DNA of 64,000 nucleotides from Nymphaea colorata (Eukaryota; Streptophyta; Magnoliopsida; Nymphaeales; Nymphaeaceae): contig NC_045145.1 of NCBI RefSeq assembly GCF_008831285.2, positions 186,001-250,000 of the forward strand, in the 5' to 3' direction. Positions 9,725 through 20,880 of this stretch are shown one piece after another; position 1 is the first letter of the stretch, and every line of letters starts with the position of its first letter. A program made the position numbers and the translations under genes. The notes under the pieces are model-generated. The model did not search any database, was not told where the DNA came from, and saw only the letters and a program-made list of their open reading frames with translations.

Positions 9725-11740
9725 ATACAAATAAATGAACATATTATGAATGAACAAATTGTACATATATCATAAATTCTTCGTATAGGTTAAGTTGATC
9801 TTTTACATACAAGAACTTGCAAGAAAAGGTGAAGAAGTCTTCCAAATAAAGGCACTGCTTTCTGTCAATAAATTTGAACCTTGCTGCCTTGTAGATAATA
9901 ATAAGAAGCATAGTGGGGTACTAAGCTGAGCAGTACTACTTGGTGGCTAACCTTTAGATGAATTTTGAAATATTTTCGATGCCCACTCCGAAGAAGTGCC
10001 ACCCCAACCCATACTTTCACTTGGAGTGACCAAATGCATTTCAAAAATATTTTTGTATACCCACTCAAACGTGCTCTTGTTCACAATTACAAGATTGGTT
10101 TGATTCAATAAGAAAGGAGATGAAATTGTTGTAAAAGATACTTTCGAACTTTTTTATTTACTTCATCAAATTGAATACAAGAGAACAAGAATAAAGGTCG
10201 GATGATTTTCTTTTTAAACAATTTGATAAGTTTTTTGCTACCTGAAAGTTTAAGTATCCTTTATAATTATTTCTTTTCAATAACAAACTCGCATTCTGTT
10301 GCTCCAAAGAAGAAAATAAAGAAAAAAAACAGTAAAATGATGAAAAAAAAAGATAAGTGATCATGGAGCGAGCTTTTTATATTAAACGAGCTTTTATATT
10401 AAAAAGTTGAATTCCTCCATTCATGCTTCCCCTCTTTCCTAGAAGCACCCACAACTTACAATTTTCAGAATTCTATTTAAAAAAAATAAATACATAAAAA
10501 AATCTAATACTGCTGTTTTGGCAACGTCAAAATCAAGTGTGAATGTCATGTTCCGCAGCAGATCTTTAATTCAATGTACCAAAAGTTTGGATGGGATAGC
10601 ACAATATCCATCTACATTTTGGCCAATGGATGGCTGGTCATAACCCCCTTAAAACATGCCTTAAGCAAATACAAACTAATGTATCTATAATTTGTCCTCA
10701 TTAAGCATCTATTAGTCATTTTTATCAAGTTAAAACAAGCTTAAGTTAGTAACAACTTAGAGCTATTGGCAAACATACTTTTTTTTAATTAGTGGTGAAA
10801 AACTTACATTGTGTTTTATGACAATGTGAAAATGGTTTTTCATGTCACTAGTTATTCTCCAATCTTCTTGAAATTTCTTTTTATTTTATTATGTTTTGTT
10901 TTTCTAACCGAAGACGACGTTCCAATTCCAGTGACTTTTGAGCTCAGCTGCCAATAATATACATTCTAGGGGTGGACAAAACATCTCATAATAAATTTTG
11001 ACTCAAGTTCTGACGATGATTTATCTCTTCAAAGAACCTGGACAAGCTTTTGTCATTGTCGTTTTTGTCTTAACACTGTTTGAAAACCCAGCCTCATTTT
11101 CCACTGGACAATTCAATCAAGACAAGTTATCCAGTGAAACTCATTTGGGACAGTTTCCACCTACAATGTCATTTATGCAATGACTCATGGCCGGAGCCTA
11201 ACTAGAATTTAGCAATATTGAAGTCTATTTTGAGTAAAAATTTCCGTAGCTCAATTATGTAGGCTAAATTCCATTTTTTTTTTCTATGTTGCAACGTAAA
11301 TTGAATGGACTTCCATTGGATTAGAAATTACTCGTGCTTAAAATCAGATATATCCCAATTAATATAATTACAAACAGTGGTATAAATTTTTTCAAAGGGC
11401 AAAACTAGCATAGCATAAACGGTCGGGCTTGAGGCATATGGAGATGCATGTCTCTAGTCGATTCCCAAGTGGTGGAGTATGGTATATAAGTGGAAGGGAG
11501 CAGTGGTACACTACTAATGTACGTAGCTCAAAGCCATATAGACTTGGGGAACGAGGGGACTTAATGCTTCTTCTGTTTTGAGTGGTGAGTTATTGACCTT
11601 GAAAGGGTAACAATAACTCGTTCAAGTTTAAATAAAGTAACAGCATGTATTACATAAAATGCTGTTAAACAAAGAAATTTAAACTTGTGCTTTTAGTGCA
11701 CCACTAAAAGTTAGATGTGCATTTAGAGGAGTTCCATAAG
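9725..11740. other. No gene seen
   Basis: AT-rich sequence with only short frames. No similarity to a known gene or repeat family that I can support, apart from local A and T runs. Confidence 0.4.
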
Positions 11741-12384
11741 TTTTTGGATTCAGGTTCGCTTGGAATTTGAACTCAGAATCGATGACAGATTTGAATCCAA
11801 ATCACTAATTAGTTATGATTCAAGTATCGTATGTGACAAAGGATTTAGAGACTACCCGATATCTGACTCGAATCGGCATCCCATAGGAGGCATTTATTTG
11901 GCCGTGGATCTGAGATCCCCTCGGATCTCAAATCTTTTTTCTATATGACCCACTGTTCAAACAAACAGTGGATTCCACGTGAGTGAAAAATATGGATCTT
12001 AATCCAGGTTTCTCCCTAAAAACTTATGTTCTGAGGTCGGACGGAAGGAGGTCTCAAATCAAATCTACTGTTTTCACGGAAAGAGATTTGGTCGTCCTTC
12101 GAATATCTCGACCCAAAAAATGGACTGGACTCGGACGTGGATCTGATCACTGGTGAGATCATCCAGTACCAATGATTGGATCATCCATGGTTTAACCTTC
12201 AAATCGGGTTCTGTGTAGGAAAAAGAAGTATAAAGTTCCACTTGTACCGCTTCATCGAGTGGTAGCCATGCCAACTTAACACATCGGATACATGAAAATG
12301 TTGCATTGTTAGTGCCATATGAGAGCCATGAACCGATTTGGGCTGATTCTCGTAAAACTAACATCGATCATCTGATCTTATGTA

Positions 12385-13173
12385 TTCCGGCAGCAACCCC
12401 TATCGCCGGAATTTCTCAGGCTCGACTGAATTTCTCTGCTGCGGATGTCAGTGACGAGCCCATTGCAGATCCTCACGAATCATCTACAGAAATCTCCTCT
12501 CGGCAGCTCCTGTTCTCAGCCTACAGGTTCAGCTCGACAGCAGGTTCCCTCAACCCTTCACTGAGTCACAAACTCAGGCAGTCATATTTCCTTCTGTTCA
12601 AAGGCTATGGTTTCTTCTCTGATTTAAGACGGAAAAGAGCTTCTCCAACGGAGGAAAGAGAGAGGAAACAGAATTTGGGGCTGTCGGACTGTAATGAGGT
12701 GGTTTTTTTTTTTATGGGCGCGCTTTGAACTAGTTCTCTGTTTTCTCTGAGGAGAGCTTGACGGTGATATTCTGAGATCCCTGGATTTTCTGCCCCTTGA
12801 ACATAGCATCAAAGCAGAAATTCGCGAAGCCTGCTCTTTTCGCGTCGAACGAACACCACCGAGTTGGGATTCATCGAAGATCTTCATTCACTCCTCTCTA
12901 TTTCGCTCTCGGCCCTGCAACTATGGCTTCTCTATTTTCTGAAGGTTAGTTTTTTTCTCTTTCTCGGCATCAAGGGAGACCTGCTGCTTGGCCTGCTTGC
13001 CGAAGAAAGGCGGAAGTGAACCCTCATCCCCTCATATATCTCTGCCTCCTCTCCCTCCATGGTCATGCTCTGGATCGATCTTTGCACGACGACAGAAGAG
13101 ACGCAAGTGATCGTTTTTTGCAGAAGCCCAGCTGACCATTGTCTTCCTTCTCTAAGAACAATAAGAAGGAACT
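12385..13173 (+). mobile_element. Copia 5' leader, second part
   Basis: From GGCAGCAACCCCTATCGCCGG to about 12,690 this matches the reverse complement of 56,105-55,850. It continues another ~480 bp to the gag start at 13,174. It lies where a Ty1/copia untranslated leader should be. The 140-codon frame over its first part is also partly open in the other copy, but it resembles no known protein. Confidence 0.65.
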
Positions 13174-13850
13174 ATGGCAGACCAAGAAAAGAATAATGGT
13201 GACATCAGTAATTCAGAAAATTCTCAGGTGATGACTGATTCCATCTTTTTACATCATTCTGATAATCCCAAAAGTGTGTTGGTATCTCAAGCAATTAACG
13301 GTGACAATTTTGCCATTTGGAGTAGAGCCATGATAATGGCCTTGTCAGCGAAAAATAAATTAGGGTTGGTAGATGGATTTATCAAAGAGCCAAAAGAAGG
13401 AGATAAGAATCGTGCCTTATGGGTTAGATGCAATAATATGATTCTTTCATGGATTTTAAATTCTATTAGCAAAGAAATTGCTGCTAGTATTGCTTATGCT
13501 ACTTCTGCTGAAGATGTATGGAATTTAAAAGGTTAGTTTAGCACCAAGGATATATCAACTGCAGTTCTATATGTCGACTTCACAAGAGACTCTAACAGTT
13601 ACTATGTACTACACAAACACTAAGGCATCATGGGATGATCTTAACTCTATTCTCCCATACCGTCTTGTGCATGTGGTGCTATGAGAATTACTCAGATCAT
13701 ATTCAAAGAGAAAGAGTAATCCAATTCTTGATGGGGCTAAATGATCATAGGGAGCAATTCGTGGTCAAATCTTACTACTTGATCCCTTGCCCAACATTAA
13801 CAAAGTTTATGCTTTAGTTCTACAGGAAGAAAAACAATGTGAAGCAAGAT
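13174..13850 (+). pseudogene. Ty1/copia gag polyprotein, broken
   Basis: ATG 13,174 starts MADQEKNNGDISNSENS. The frame then carries the copia gag N-terminal signature: LVSQAINGDNFAIWSRAMIM, AKNKLGLVDG, MILSWILNSI and SAEDVWN. A TAG stops the frame at 13,534. Gag continues in other frames as LQFYMSTSQETLTVTMYY and ASWDDLNSILP, then ERVIQFLMGLND and NKVYALVLQEEKQ, ending near 13,850. These match the usual block order of plant copia gag (DUF4219/UBN2-type). No zinc knuckle, protease, integrase or RT follows. With at least three frameshifts and one stop it cannot make capsid. Confidence 0.9.
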
Positions 13851-14190
13851 TCACATTGTCACATTCCTCGTCACTAGTTCAGCCTCCACTGGAACCTGGC
13901 CGAGGTCATCCCCTGCAGCCGCAGGATCTTCATTGCCGCCTTCATTGTCATCGACATCAGTGCTATATAAGACAAAATGTGCTGGTCTTGAGAGGAGATG
14001 GGCCCATGCCGTCACGGTGCCAGGTGCTCTATCTCTCCCTCTTTCTTATGTGTGGTACACTCGACAGACCGTGTCGTGCTTGGCTGGCATGACAACAGAA
14101 TTCCCTGCAGGGATTTGGTTCACCGAGTGCTCTTGGGATGTTAGGAGGAGAGTCACTATAGTTGAACTGGCAAGCTTCACATGATTATAG
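13851..14190. other. GC-richer unidentified segment
   Basis: Base composition changes sharply to GC-rich after the gag remnant. Open frames of about 80-100 codons exist on the plus strand, but none matches a family I know. It could be a transduced gene fragment or a gag-pol spacer. Confidence 0.3.
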
Positions 14191-15119
14191 AAATCATAAG
14201 CTCGTCCAAATGGGACTCAAGAAACCATGGTTATACTCTGAAAAGAAATAACCGGTGACATGTCGTTGACCAATTAACCTTCCAAGTCTGAAACCGTATT
14301 CACTAGAACCTGCAGATACCTTAGTTAGTACACGTGCTTTGATGTTTGCCGGTGGAAACATAAAAAATGAGCCGACAATGGCTGGGGCGCAGCTAATATT
14401 CTCAATCCCAGGTCAAACTGTAGATTATGAACATAACCTATACAACTTGCTAGCAGTTCCATTCAGATGATGAGCTGAGATTTGATCTGGCAAGCTGTTA
14501 CCTCTTTTTACAACCCGTTAGTATAAATGAGCTCTTTGAACTTTAGCTTCCACAAGCTATTTTTAGTTTATCAACTTGTGCTTTTAATTAGTTTACACAA
14601 GAAGAAAATGTAGTCTCCCTTAAACACAAAAAGTGAATATAGTCTGACTCAACAGTTGGAAATTAGTGGACAATGTGTCATAACAGCAAAATAAGTGACG
14701 CAGAATTTGAAGTTATAAGTTATAAGCACAAGCAGAGTGATGGGATCAATTAGCACGTCAGCTGTGCAGCTTCTTTGCTGATCATTTGTTTGACGAGTTA
14801 TGTGTGATTCTATGTCAGCAGTAACACATTATTACTGCCTTACTAATCTGCCTTAAAATTCCTATAACAAGTGTTCCATGGATCTGGTTCATTTTTTAAG
14901 TAGATTCATAGTAGAATAAAAATGGGCCTATATTTGAAAGGATCTGCTTGTGTTCCGCTAATTCATTTATTGGACTGTCAATGTGTCCTGGTAACAACGG
15001 AATCAGTTCGAGCCAGGGTCTGGTAGCTTCAACTACCAGGCCAGCTTGGTTGGACCCATTTCTCTGCTGCTCTTTATTAAGGTTTGATGTGGAACTAATG
15101 GATTTCTTCCTTATATAGC
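14191..15119. other. No gene seen
   Basis: AT-rich, with short frames only. I can support no repeat or gene here. Confidence 0.4.
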
Positions 15120-16105
15120 CTCGCATCCAAATTTGGATACAACTTTTCTTAATTCGTATCCAAACTCGAATCAGAGTATATAAGTATCCGTACTGTCAAT
15201 AATATATTTTATATGAATCAGATCCATGGTCATTCGTATCCAAACTCGAATCGTATTCTAATATTTTACTTTTTATTTTCTGTATTTGGGTGGTGGCCTT
15301 TTGGTTTGCGATAAAAGTTATTCTTAGAGATTCAAAAGCACCACAACCCTGCCCAAGAGATGGGGATGGCATCATTGTTATGAAACAAAGAAAGTTTTTC
15401 TGACAAGTCAGTGGAAAAGAAATGAGCCGGGAGCAAAAATAACTAAACAACCCTATTCATTTTAGAAAAATGAAAAAGAAGTTTATTTTTGTCATTTTTC
15501 AAAAGAAGAAGCTGTCATATCCTTTTAAGCCTGGCGACTACCTCCTTCATGTCTACTCTTACATTGGAGAGATATCATCTCTGAATTTGAATTCAAGATC
15601 TGGTTTCACAATCAGAATCCGAATTTTGAACTGTATCTAGAAGATTTTCAAAAGGTAGCATTGGATATGAGTAATTACTTAAAACAAAATCTGATCTGAA
15701 TCCGTATCCGATCCGATACTTATATATATCATAATTTGAATCCGAATCCAGTCGGATGTTATTTCTTAATTCCGAAGACAATCTATTCCATAATCAGAGA
15801 TTAATTTTTTTCCCATATCTGTTTTTTTTTTTTTTGGAACGTTCAATTGGACATGTGATCAAGATGGAAAATGACATTTAAAGTCTATCCATCTTACCAA
15901 GTGAATGACGAGGCAGTTCCAATTCTTTGGCTTACGTTACATGGAAAGGCACGATATCTAGATAAAGGCAGAAAGAGAGAGAGACATATAATTAAGTGAC
16001 AAATTAATGATTTTGCAAACATTGCCAAAAACAATAAAGGAATACAGACAATCATATGCCAAAAGAAAAAGAAAAACCGGGGATCTTTTAAATTAGAGAA
16101 AAAGA
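15120..16105. repeat. Direct duplication, right copy (matches 5.15-6.1 kb)
   Basis: It opens with the family-G block CAAATTTGGATACAAC, as at 5161, and closes with GCCAAAAGAAAAAGAAA, as at 6062. Similarity is strong at 15,570-16,090 and at both outer edges. The middle (15,250-15,510) differs. This copy keeps a shorter receptor-kinase scrap. Confidence 0.78.
15517..15575 (-). pseudogene. LRR receptor kinase C-terminal scrap 2
   Basis: The minus strand encodes VRVDMKEVVARLKRI followed by TGA, the typical last residues of LRR subfamily XII kinases. The pseudogene at 19.27 kb ends MDMKEVVVGLRRIR. Only the final ~20 codons survive, with one missing base before them. It sits inside the duplicated segment shared with 5.15-6.1 kb. 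Confidence 0.75.
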
Positions 16106-16519
16106 ACTGTCTTTTTGAGCCTTTTCACTTTTTTCAAATTCTTTTATCTGTAAAACAAATTTCTTTTTTCTATTTAAAGAGAAACATATTTGTCATTAAT
16201 CATACTGACACACAAAATTTTGGTGTACTAAAATACCATGTTTGGTGCAATGTGTTATTGCTTACAAGTATGAACTTGCATTCCACATCAAATCCCAAAT
16301 GCCCGGGCTTCTTAAAAAAAATGTAGGCTAGGCCCCGAGATGAATGCTTTTTTGTAGGTTCTATGTCAAAGTTTCTCCGGTATCTCCGCCCGACCCAAAT
16401 TTCCTAACTAAAATACAAAAATAATGCCCACTCAGAAACCACTATCCTATAAAACACTGTCCTAATACAGCTCGCTTGTGACTTACCCCAGCACATACTA
16501 CAACGCCTTTAATGCTGCT

Positions 16520-16975
16520 AGTAGGGCTGCGCATCAGGTCGGGAGGGATTGGTCTGATGCTCAATAAAATCTGACTCTATGCATTCATGAAGGTCTTCTT
16601 ATCAGTTTGAGTCTGGCCCATTTAGTTATTGGGCAGAGTCAGACCATCATGCTTCTGTCCGACATGCAGCCGGTTCGATGTCAATTTTATTACTAAAAGG
16701 TTTCCTTTTCTAATGTCTTCAAAATCTTCGCCGACACATCACTAGTTTTTAAGAAATGTTTGGGGATGCACCAAAGAGTTTTTAAAAAGAATCAATGTAA
16801 TAAGGAAGCCAAATGTCAGCGTTATGGAAAAAAGATTTTAGAGAGAGAGAAAGAAAAAAAAAACAAAATGGAGAGGTGGGGTTTAAATGTGTATATTGAA
16901 CAGAATCAGGCCTCCAATACCCGACTCAAAGTCGGGCCAGCCTAGCCTAGCTTAGCTCAGCCCAGCAAGTTTGTT
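16520..16975. mobile_element. GC-rich-ended hAT-like element
   Basis: It begins near TAGGGCTGCGCATCAGGTCGG and ends in GGGCCAGCCTAGCC/CAGCCCAGC, with an AT-rich core. The left end matches the hAT-type end TAGGGCTGCAC seen at 31.79 kb. I find no clean 8-bp duplication. The phrase TTACCCCAGCACATA occurs just outside both sides (about 16,484 and 16,997). Confidence 0.45.
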
Positions 16976-17639
16976 TTGTCAGGTTGGGTAATCTTTTACC
17001 CCAGCACATACCATCGCGAGGCATGTAGTCTCATTTTTTCTTTCTCTTCCCTTCATCATCTCCCCATGGCCATGTAAGAGAGCTCTTGAAATTTCTTATT
17101 TAGAGCCAACAGCCATGAGCAACTGAAGTCAAGTCTTGTTTATTTCATCAACTCAAATAGGCATGATATGTTTTTTCTTTTTCTTTTTTTTTCATTTTAT
17201 TTTTTACCTTCCATTGAGTGTATGCCTTTGTTATATCTCTACAAATAGATAATGTGCATGTATGGCCAGTTGATTTTTCTATTGATAGATGGATGAACTA
17301 TGATTATGAGAGCTTGTGGTGGGATTTTTTTTTTTTTATATTGTTTTTTGAGGTTGGGGATTGTCCAAATCAGGAATGCTACAATTAGTTTTGACATCCT
17401 TCAAATCCTCATTCCCTTGATAGAATACCTATTGATCATCCTATTTGTAGTCTTAAAGAAGTGATCCACCTTTAAAAGCGCGTCTTCCTATGGGATTGAA
17501 GCACAAGTTCCTCTCTCGCTTGCAAAAAAATATTGAAGTTGAAAATTTTCAATATTATCTCATAAATTTTAATTTCGATATAAAAAAAGAGGGCTTAAAA
17601 TATCTCGTTGTTAGATAATTTTTTCTTCCTTGTTTTCTT

Positions 17640-17929
17640 CGCTCTTTCTCATTTTTTTCTCTTAGAATCTTTATATCTTTCTTATTATTCCCTTAAAATC
17701 TATCTTCACAAATTTTCCACTCTCTATTTCTTTTCTCTCCCTTAAAAATGTTTACATTTCTCTCTCTCTCTCATTTTTTCTTAAAATCTTTTGCTATTCT
17801 ACTATTTTTTCTCTCTTTATTTATTTTCTTTCTCTTCAAAATCTTTATCTCTCTCCCTCTTGCACTCATTTTTCTCTTAAATTCCTTTGTTCTTCTACTA
17901 GTTTTTTTACTCTTAAAAATATTTATCTC

Positions 17930-17963
<34 letters not shown>

Positions 17964-18175
17964 GTTTATCTTAAAATCTCTTGCTCCTCTACTAGCTTTT
18001 CAACTAAAATCTCCTTCTCTTCTACTAGTTTCTCGCTTTATTTTGTTCCACTGACTTATAAATTTTTGTTTCTCTCTCTCCCTTATTTTTCCCTTAAAAT
18101 CTCTTGCTCTTTTACTAGTTTTTCTCCATCTATATTTTCTCTCTCTGAAAAATCCTTATCTCACTCTCTCTAAGT
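17640..18175. repeat. Long C/T-rich tract
   Basis: About 530 bp of nearly uninterrupted pyrimidines on the plus strand, made of loose repeats such as CTCTCTCTC and CTTAAAATCTC. The 141-codon frame across it is a composition artefact of Leu, Ser and Phe codons. Confidence 0.85.
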
Positions 18176-18239
18176 GTCTTGATAAAAGTATATGAAATAC
18201 TTTCCTTTAAAAAGATTTTCTTTCCTTTGCCTCATAAAG

Positions 18240-18600
18240 TTTTAAATTTTTTACCAAATACCACACCACATATAGGTTGAAGATAATGTTTGGGTGAATA
18301 TGAAATGCATGGAAAATGAACACAACCTTCCTTAAACAAATTTTGGGATGCAAACAACCTTATTTGCACAGAAGGCAATGTCAAGCTGGGCGAGGGACAC
18401 ATATTGCAATGCTCCCACAATACTTGAATATAAAGTAGCATCCTTGAACTTCGAACTGAGACCAGCAAATAATTTTATGAATGTGGCCATCGGCGTGTTC
18501 ATGGGTTTGGCTTCATGCATTTTTGTATGCTTGAAAAGATTAAAGATATTACTTTCTTTGAGACAACAGCAAGCTTCCTTTAAACAATGGTGGATTCACT
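18240..18600 (-). pseudogene. Ty1/copia RT/RNase H junction fragment
   Basis: The minus strand reads MHEAKPMNTPMATFIKLF, then KFKDATLYSSIVGALQYVSL, then LDIAFCANKV. This is the conserved stretch after the copia reverse transcriptase, of the form KPxxTPM...YRSxVGALQYLTxTRPDIAF. The frame shifts after about 62 codons and nothing of integrase or RNase H remains. It is an isolated scrap without LTRs. Confidence 0.88.
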
Positions 18601-19260
18601 TCCTATGAAATAGAATAAAGATTTTCCAAGTTTCACTTTTACTTGTACGGGGAAGGGTCTTCTATTTAACTAACTGGGTCATTTGGTCCTTTTTATCATT
18701 TTAAGTCCATAACACATGCTCCTTTGTTAGAGGGCCATCACATATAGCATGCTCCAATAACACATGATGCTCACAGCATAAAACTCTCATCCTCGTCATT
18801 CAAGGGCTCTTCTTTTGATAAAATAGAATTCAGTCCAAAACTTACTGCAATTATGTATTTTTGTTCATTCTTCTTGTTGTGCATTTTTTTGAAAGGTTTG
18901 AGAAATTGTGCTGAGGATTTATCTAAACTCTGGCTATTGAGGTGACCTTACTTAGAATAAGGCACAAACCGCAATAATGGACAAAGTTCCAAGCATCTTA
19001 CATGTAACTTGCACTGGAAATGTGCGAGTTGTTCTACAAGATTGATCACCCAAATGCCTTAGGAATAGAACACACAAGCATATTAAGAATATCTTTATTA
19101 AATCCTATATGCAACTGTAATTGAGCAATGCAAGTGAGAGCTCTCAATGAAAGCAATCAAACTACATTTCCACCTCCAACTATTTTTGCCAATGGCTGGT
19201 GCCCTGGAATTAAATCCCATTGTATCTATGAATATATTTGAATTATCCTTCTATCATTCT
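18601..19260. other. No gene seen; 3' flank of the receptor kinase
   Basis: AT-rich sequence downstream of the minus-strand LRR kinase pseudogene. I could not choose a polyadenylation site with confidence. Confidence 0.4.
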
Positions 19261-19821
19261 TATCTTCTATCGTATCCTTCTCAGCCCTACAACCACTTCC
19301 TTCATGTCCATTCTCTCATTTGGAGACACCCTTGAACATGACAAGCCTATCTCCATGATCATCACCAGCAGTTCATTCATAGCAGCTGATCTTTCAGTTG
19401 GAGTAGTGTCACTTTCGTTCAAAGATGGCTGGCAATGACATCTGAAATTGCAACAGGAAATGCTTCAGCCCCCCATTGCCTCAAGCTAAAATCCCCATCA
19501 AACTGTTCTTCAGTAGGCTTTCTTCCTATAAACACCTCAAGGAGGAGAATTCCGAAGCTGTAGACATCACCTTTGGTTGACACCTTTCCAGCCATCCCAA
19601 ATTCTAATTCAACCATCCAACAATATTAGACATGATTAGCAAGTATAATATAATTGGCTAACGCTCATCTATGACACAATTGCACTAATTGGTTTTGGGC
19701 AAGAGGCCTGGAAATTAATGGACTTAAGCAATTGAACCTCCAATCCTGCCTTTCTCTTGTTGTATTCTCATATATACATCTAAAAATGAATACAAGATTA
19801 TGATTTAGAACTAGACGTAGT

Positions 19822-20124
19822 TATCGGCCAGGTACCCAATGGGTACCCCACCAGACCGGGCCCAGGTTTGAGCCCGCCCGATAATGTATCGGGCCAACCC
19901 GGGTTAGCCCGACGGGGGTCTGATCCATCCCAATAACTTTTAAATATTAATTTTATTTTATTAATAATATATATTGTTATTTAAAATATATTTTATATCC
20001 AAAAAAATTATTTTATATTTAAAAATAATTTTTATGTAACCGCACCGGTCCTAGGCTCGGATTTCGGACGTCAGGCTGGCCCGAACCCAGTTCTTATCAA
20101 GCCGGGCTGGCCGTTGCCCAAGTC
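19822..20124. mobile_element. GC-rich-ended element inside the kinase intron
   Basis: Two GC-rich arms (GTACCCCACCAGACCGGGCC on the left, AGCCGGGCTGGCCGTTGCCC on the right) flank an AT-only core near 19,930-20,035. This is the same architecture as the elements at 33.27, 38.75 and 60.41 kb. No clear target duplication was found, so the borders are approximate. Confidence 0.45.
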
Positions 20125-20572
20125 TATTTTGAACTGATGTCCTATATATATGATATTCAAGTGCTCTTAAAAGAATTCAAACACAAATCCAGATTTTTTC
20201 TATGGGGCATGTGAGATTTGTTGACCTTCATTAGTTGGTTGGCGCAATGATTTCACAACATAAAGGCCTAATTAAACTCATCTTACTTCTAATGCTCCTG
20301 TGACCTTTCTCAAGGTTCTCTTAAATGAATGTAAAGACTAGCATGCAACACCACAAGCCAAACAAACAACGAATGCATTGTCCATGTAAAAGATTTTGTC
20401 AATGACCTTTACATTATTGAGCTAGGAACCACTTGTGTGTGTCTTTATGCGTGAACTACCAAATCATGATGATTAGAAGGATCATGGGTGTTGCACATCA
20501 ATTAATATATTTATTGATATTATATTGCAAACCACAAAAGAGTAAATTAGCTAAACCATGTAAGTCAAGACC

Positions 20573-20575
<3 letters not shown>

Positions 20576-20615
<40 letters not shown>

Positions 20616-20632
20616 ATATATATATATAGTTG
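20576..20632. repeat. (TA)n microsatellite
   Basis: An uninterrupted AT dinucleotide run followed by an imperfect second run, inside the kinase intron. Confidence 0.95.
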
Positions 20633-20811
20633 AAATCAGTGGGCTACCTATGTTACGGATGACTCCTTTTCTTATTTTGTGACCCTAAAAATGGTCTCAA
20701 TGCTAAAAAGGGTTGCCAAAACATTGACTATCATCAATGCATTTTTTGCAATGTTTTAAACAATACAAAATTAAAAAAAAAAGCTTAGCCAGCTGATTTC
20801 AATATAAATAG

Positions 20812-20846
20812 ATGAATGAATGAATGAATATATATATATACACACA

Positions 20847-20878
<32 letters not shown>

Positions 20879-20880
20879 CA
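20812..20880. repeat. Compound microsatellite GAAT/TA/CA/GA
   Basis: GAATGAATGAAT, then TATATATA, CACACACA and a GA run, adjacent to one another inside the intron. Confidence 0.93.

Noticed and set aside
12306-12728. 140-codon frame as a host gene
   Set aside because: Much of it matches the copia leader found at 55.8-56.1 kb; it is untranslated retroelement sequence.
17748-18173. 141-codon open frame as a membrane protein
   Set aside because: It lies in a pyrimidine tract; the Leu/Ser/Phe composition is produced by CT-rich DNA.
20433-20633. Open frame ending in alternating Ile-Tyr
   Set aside because: The tail is a translated TA microsatellite. The frames at 35.1-35.6 kb and 38.2-38.5 kb contain the same artefact.
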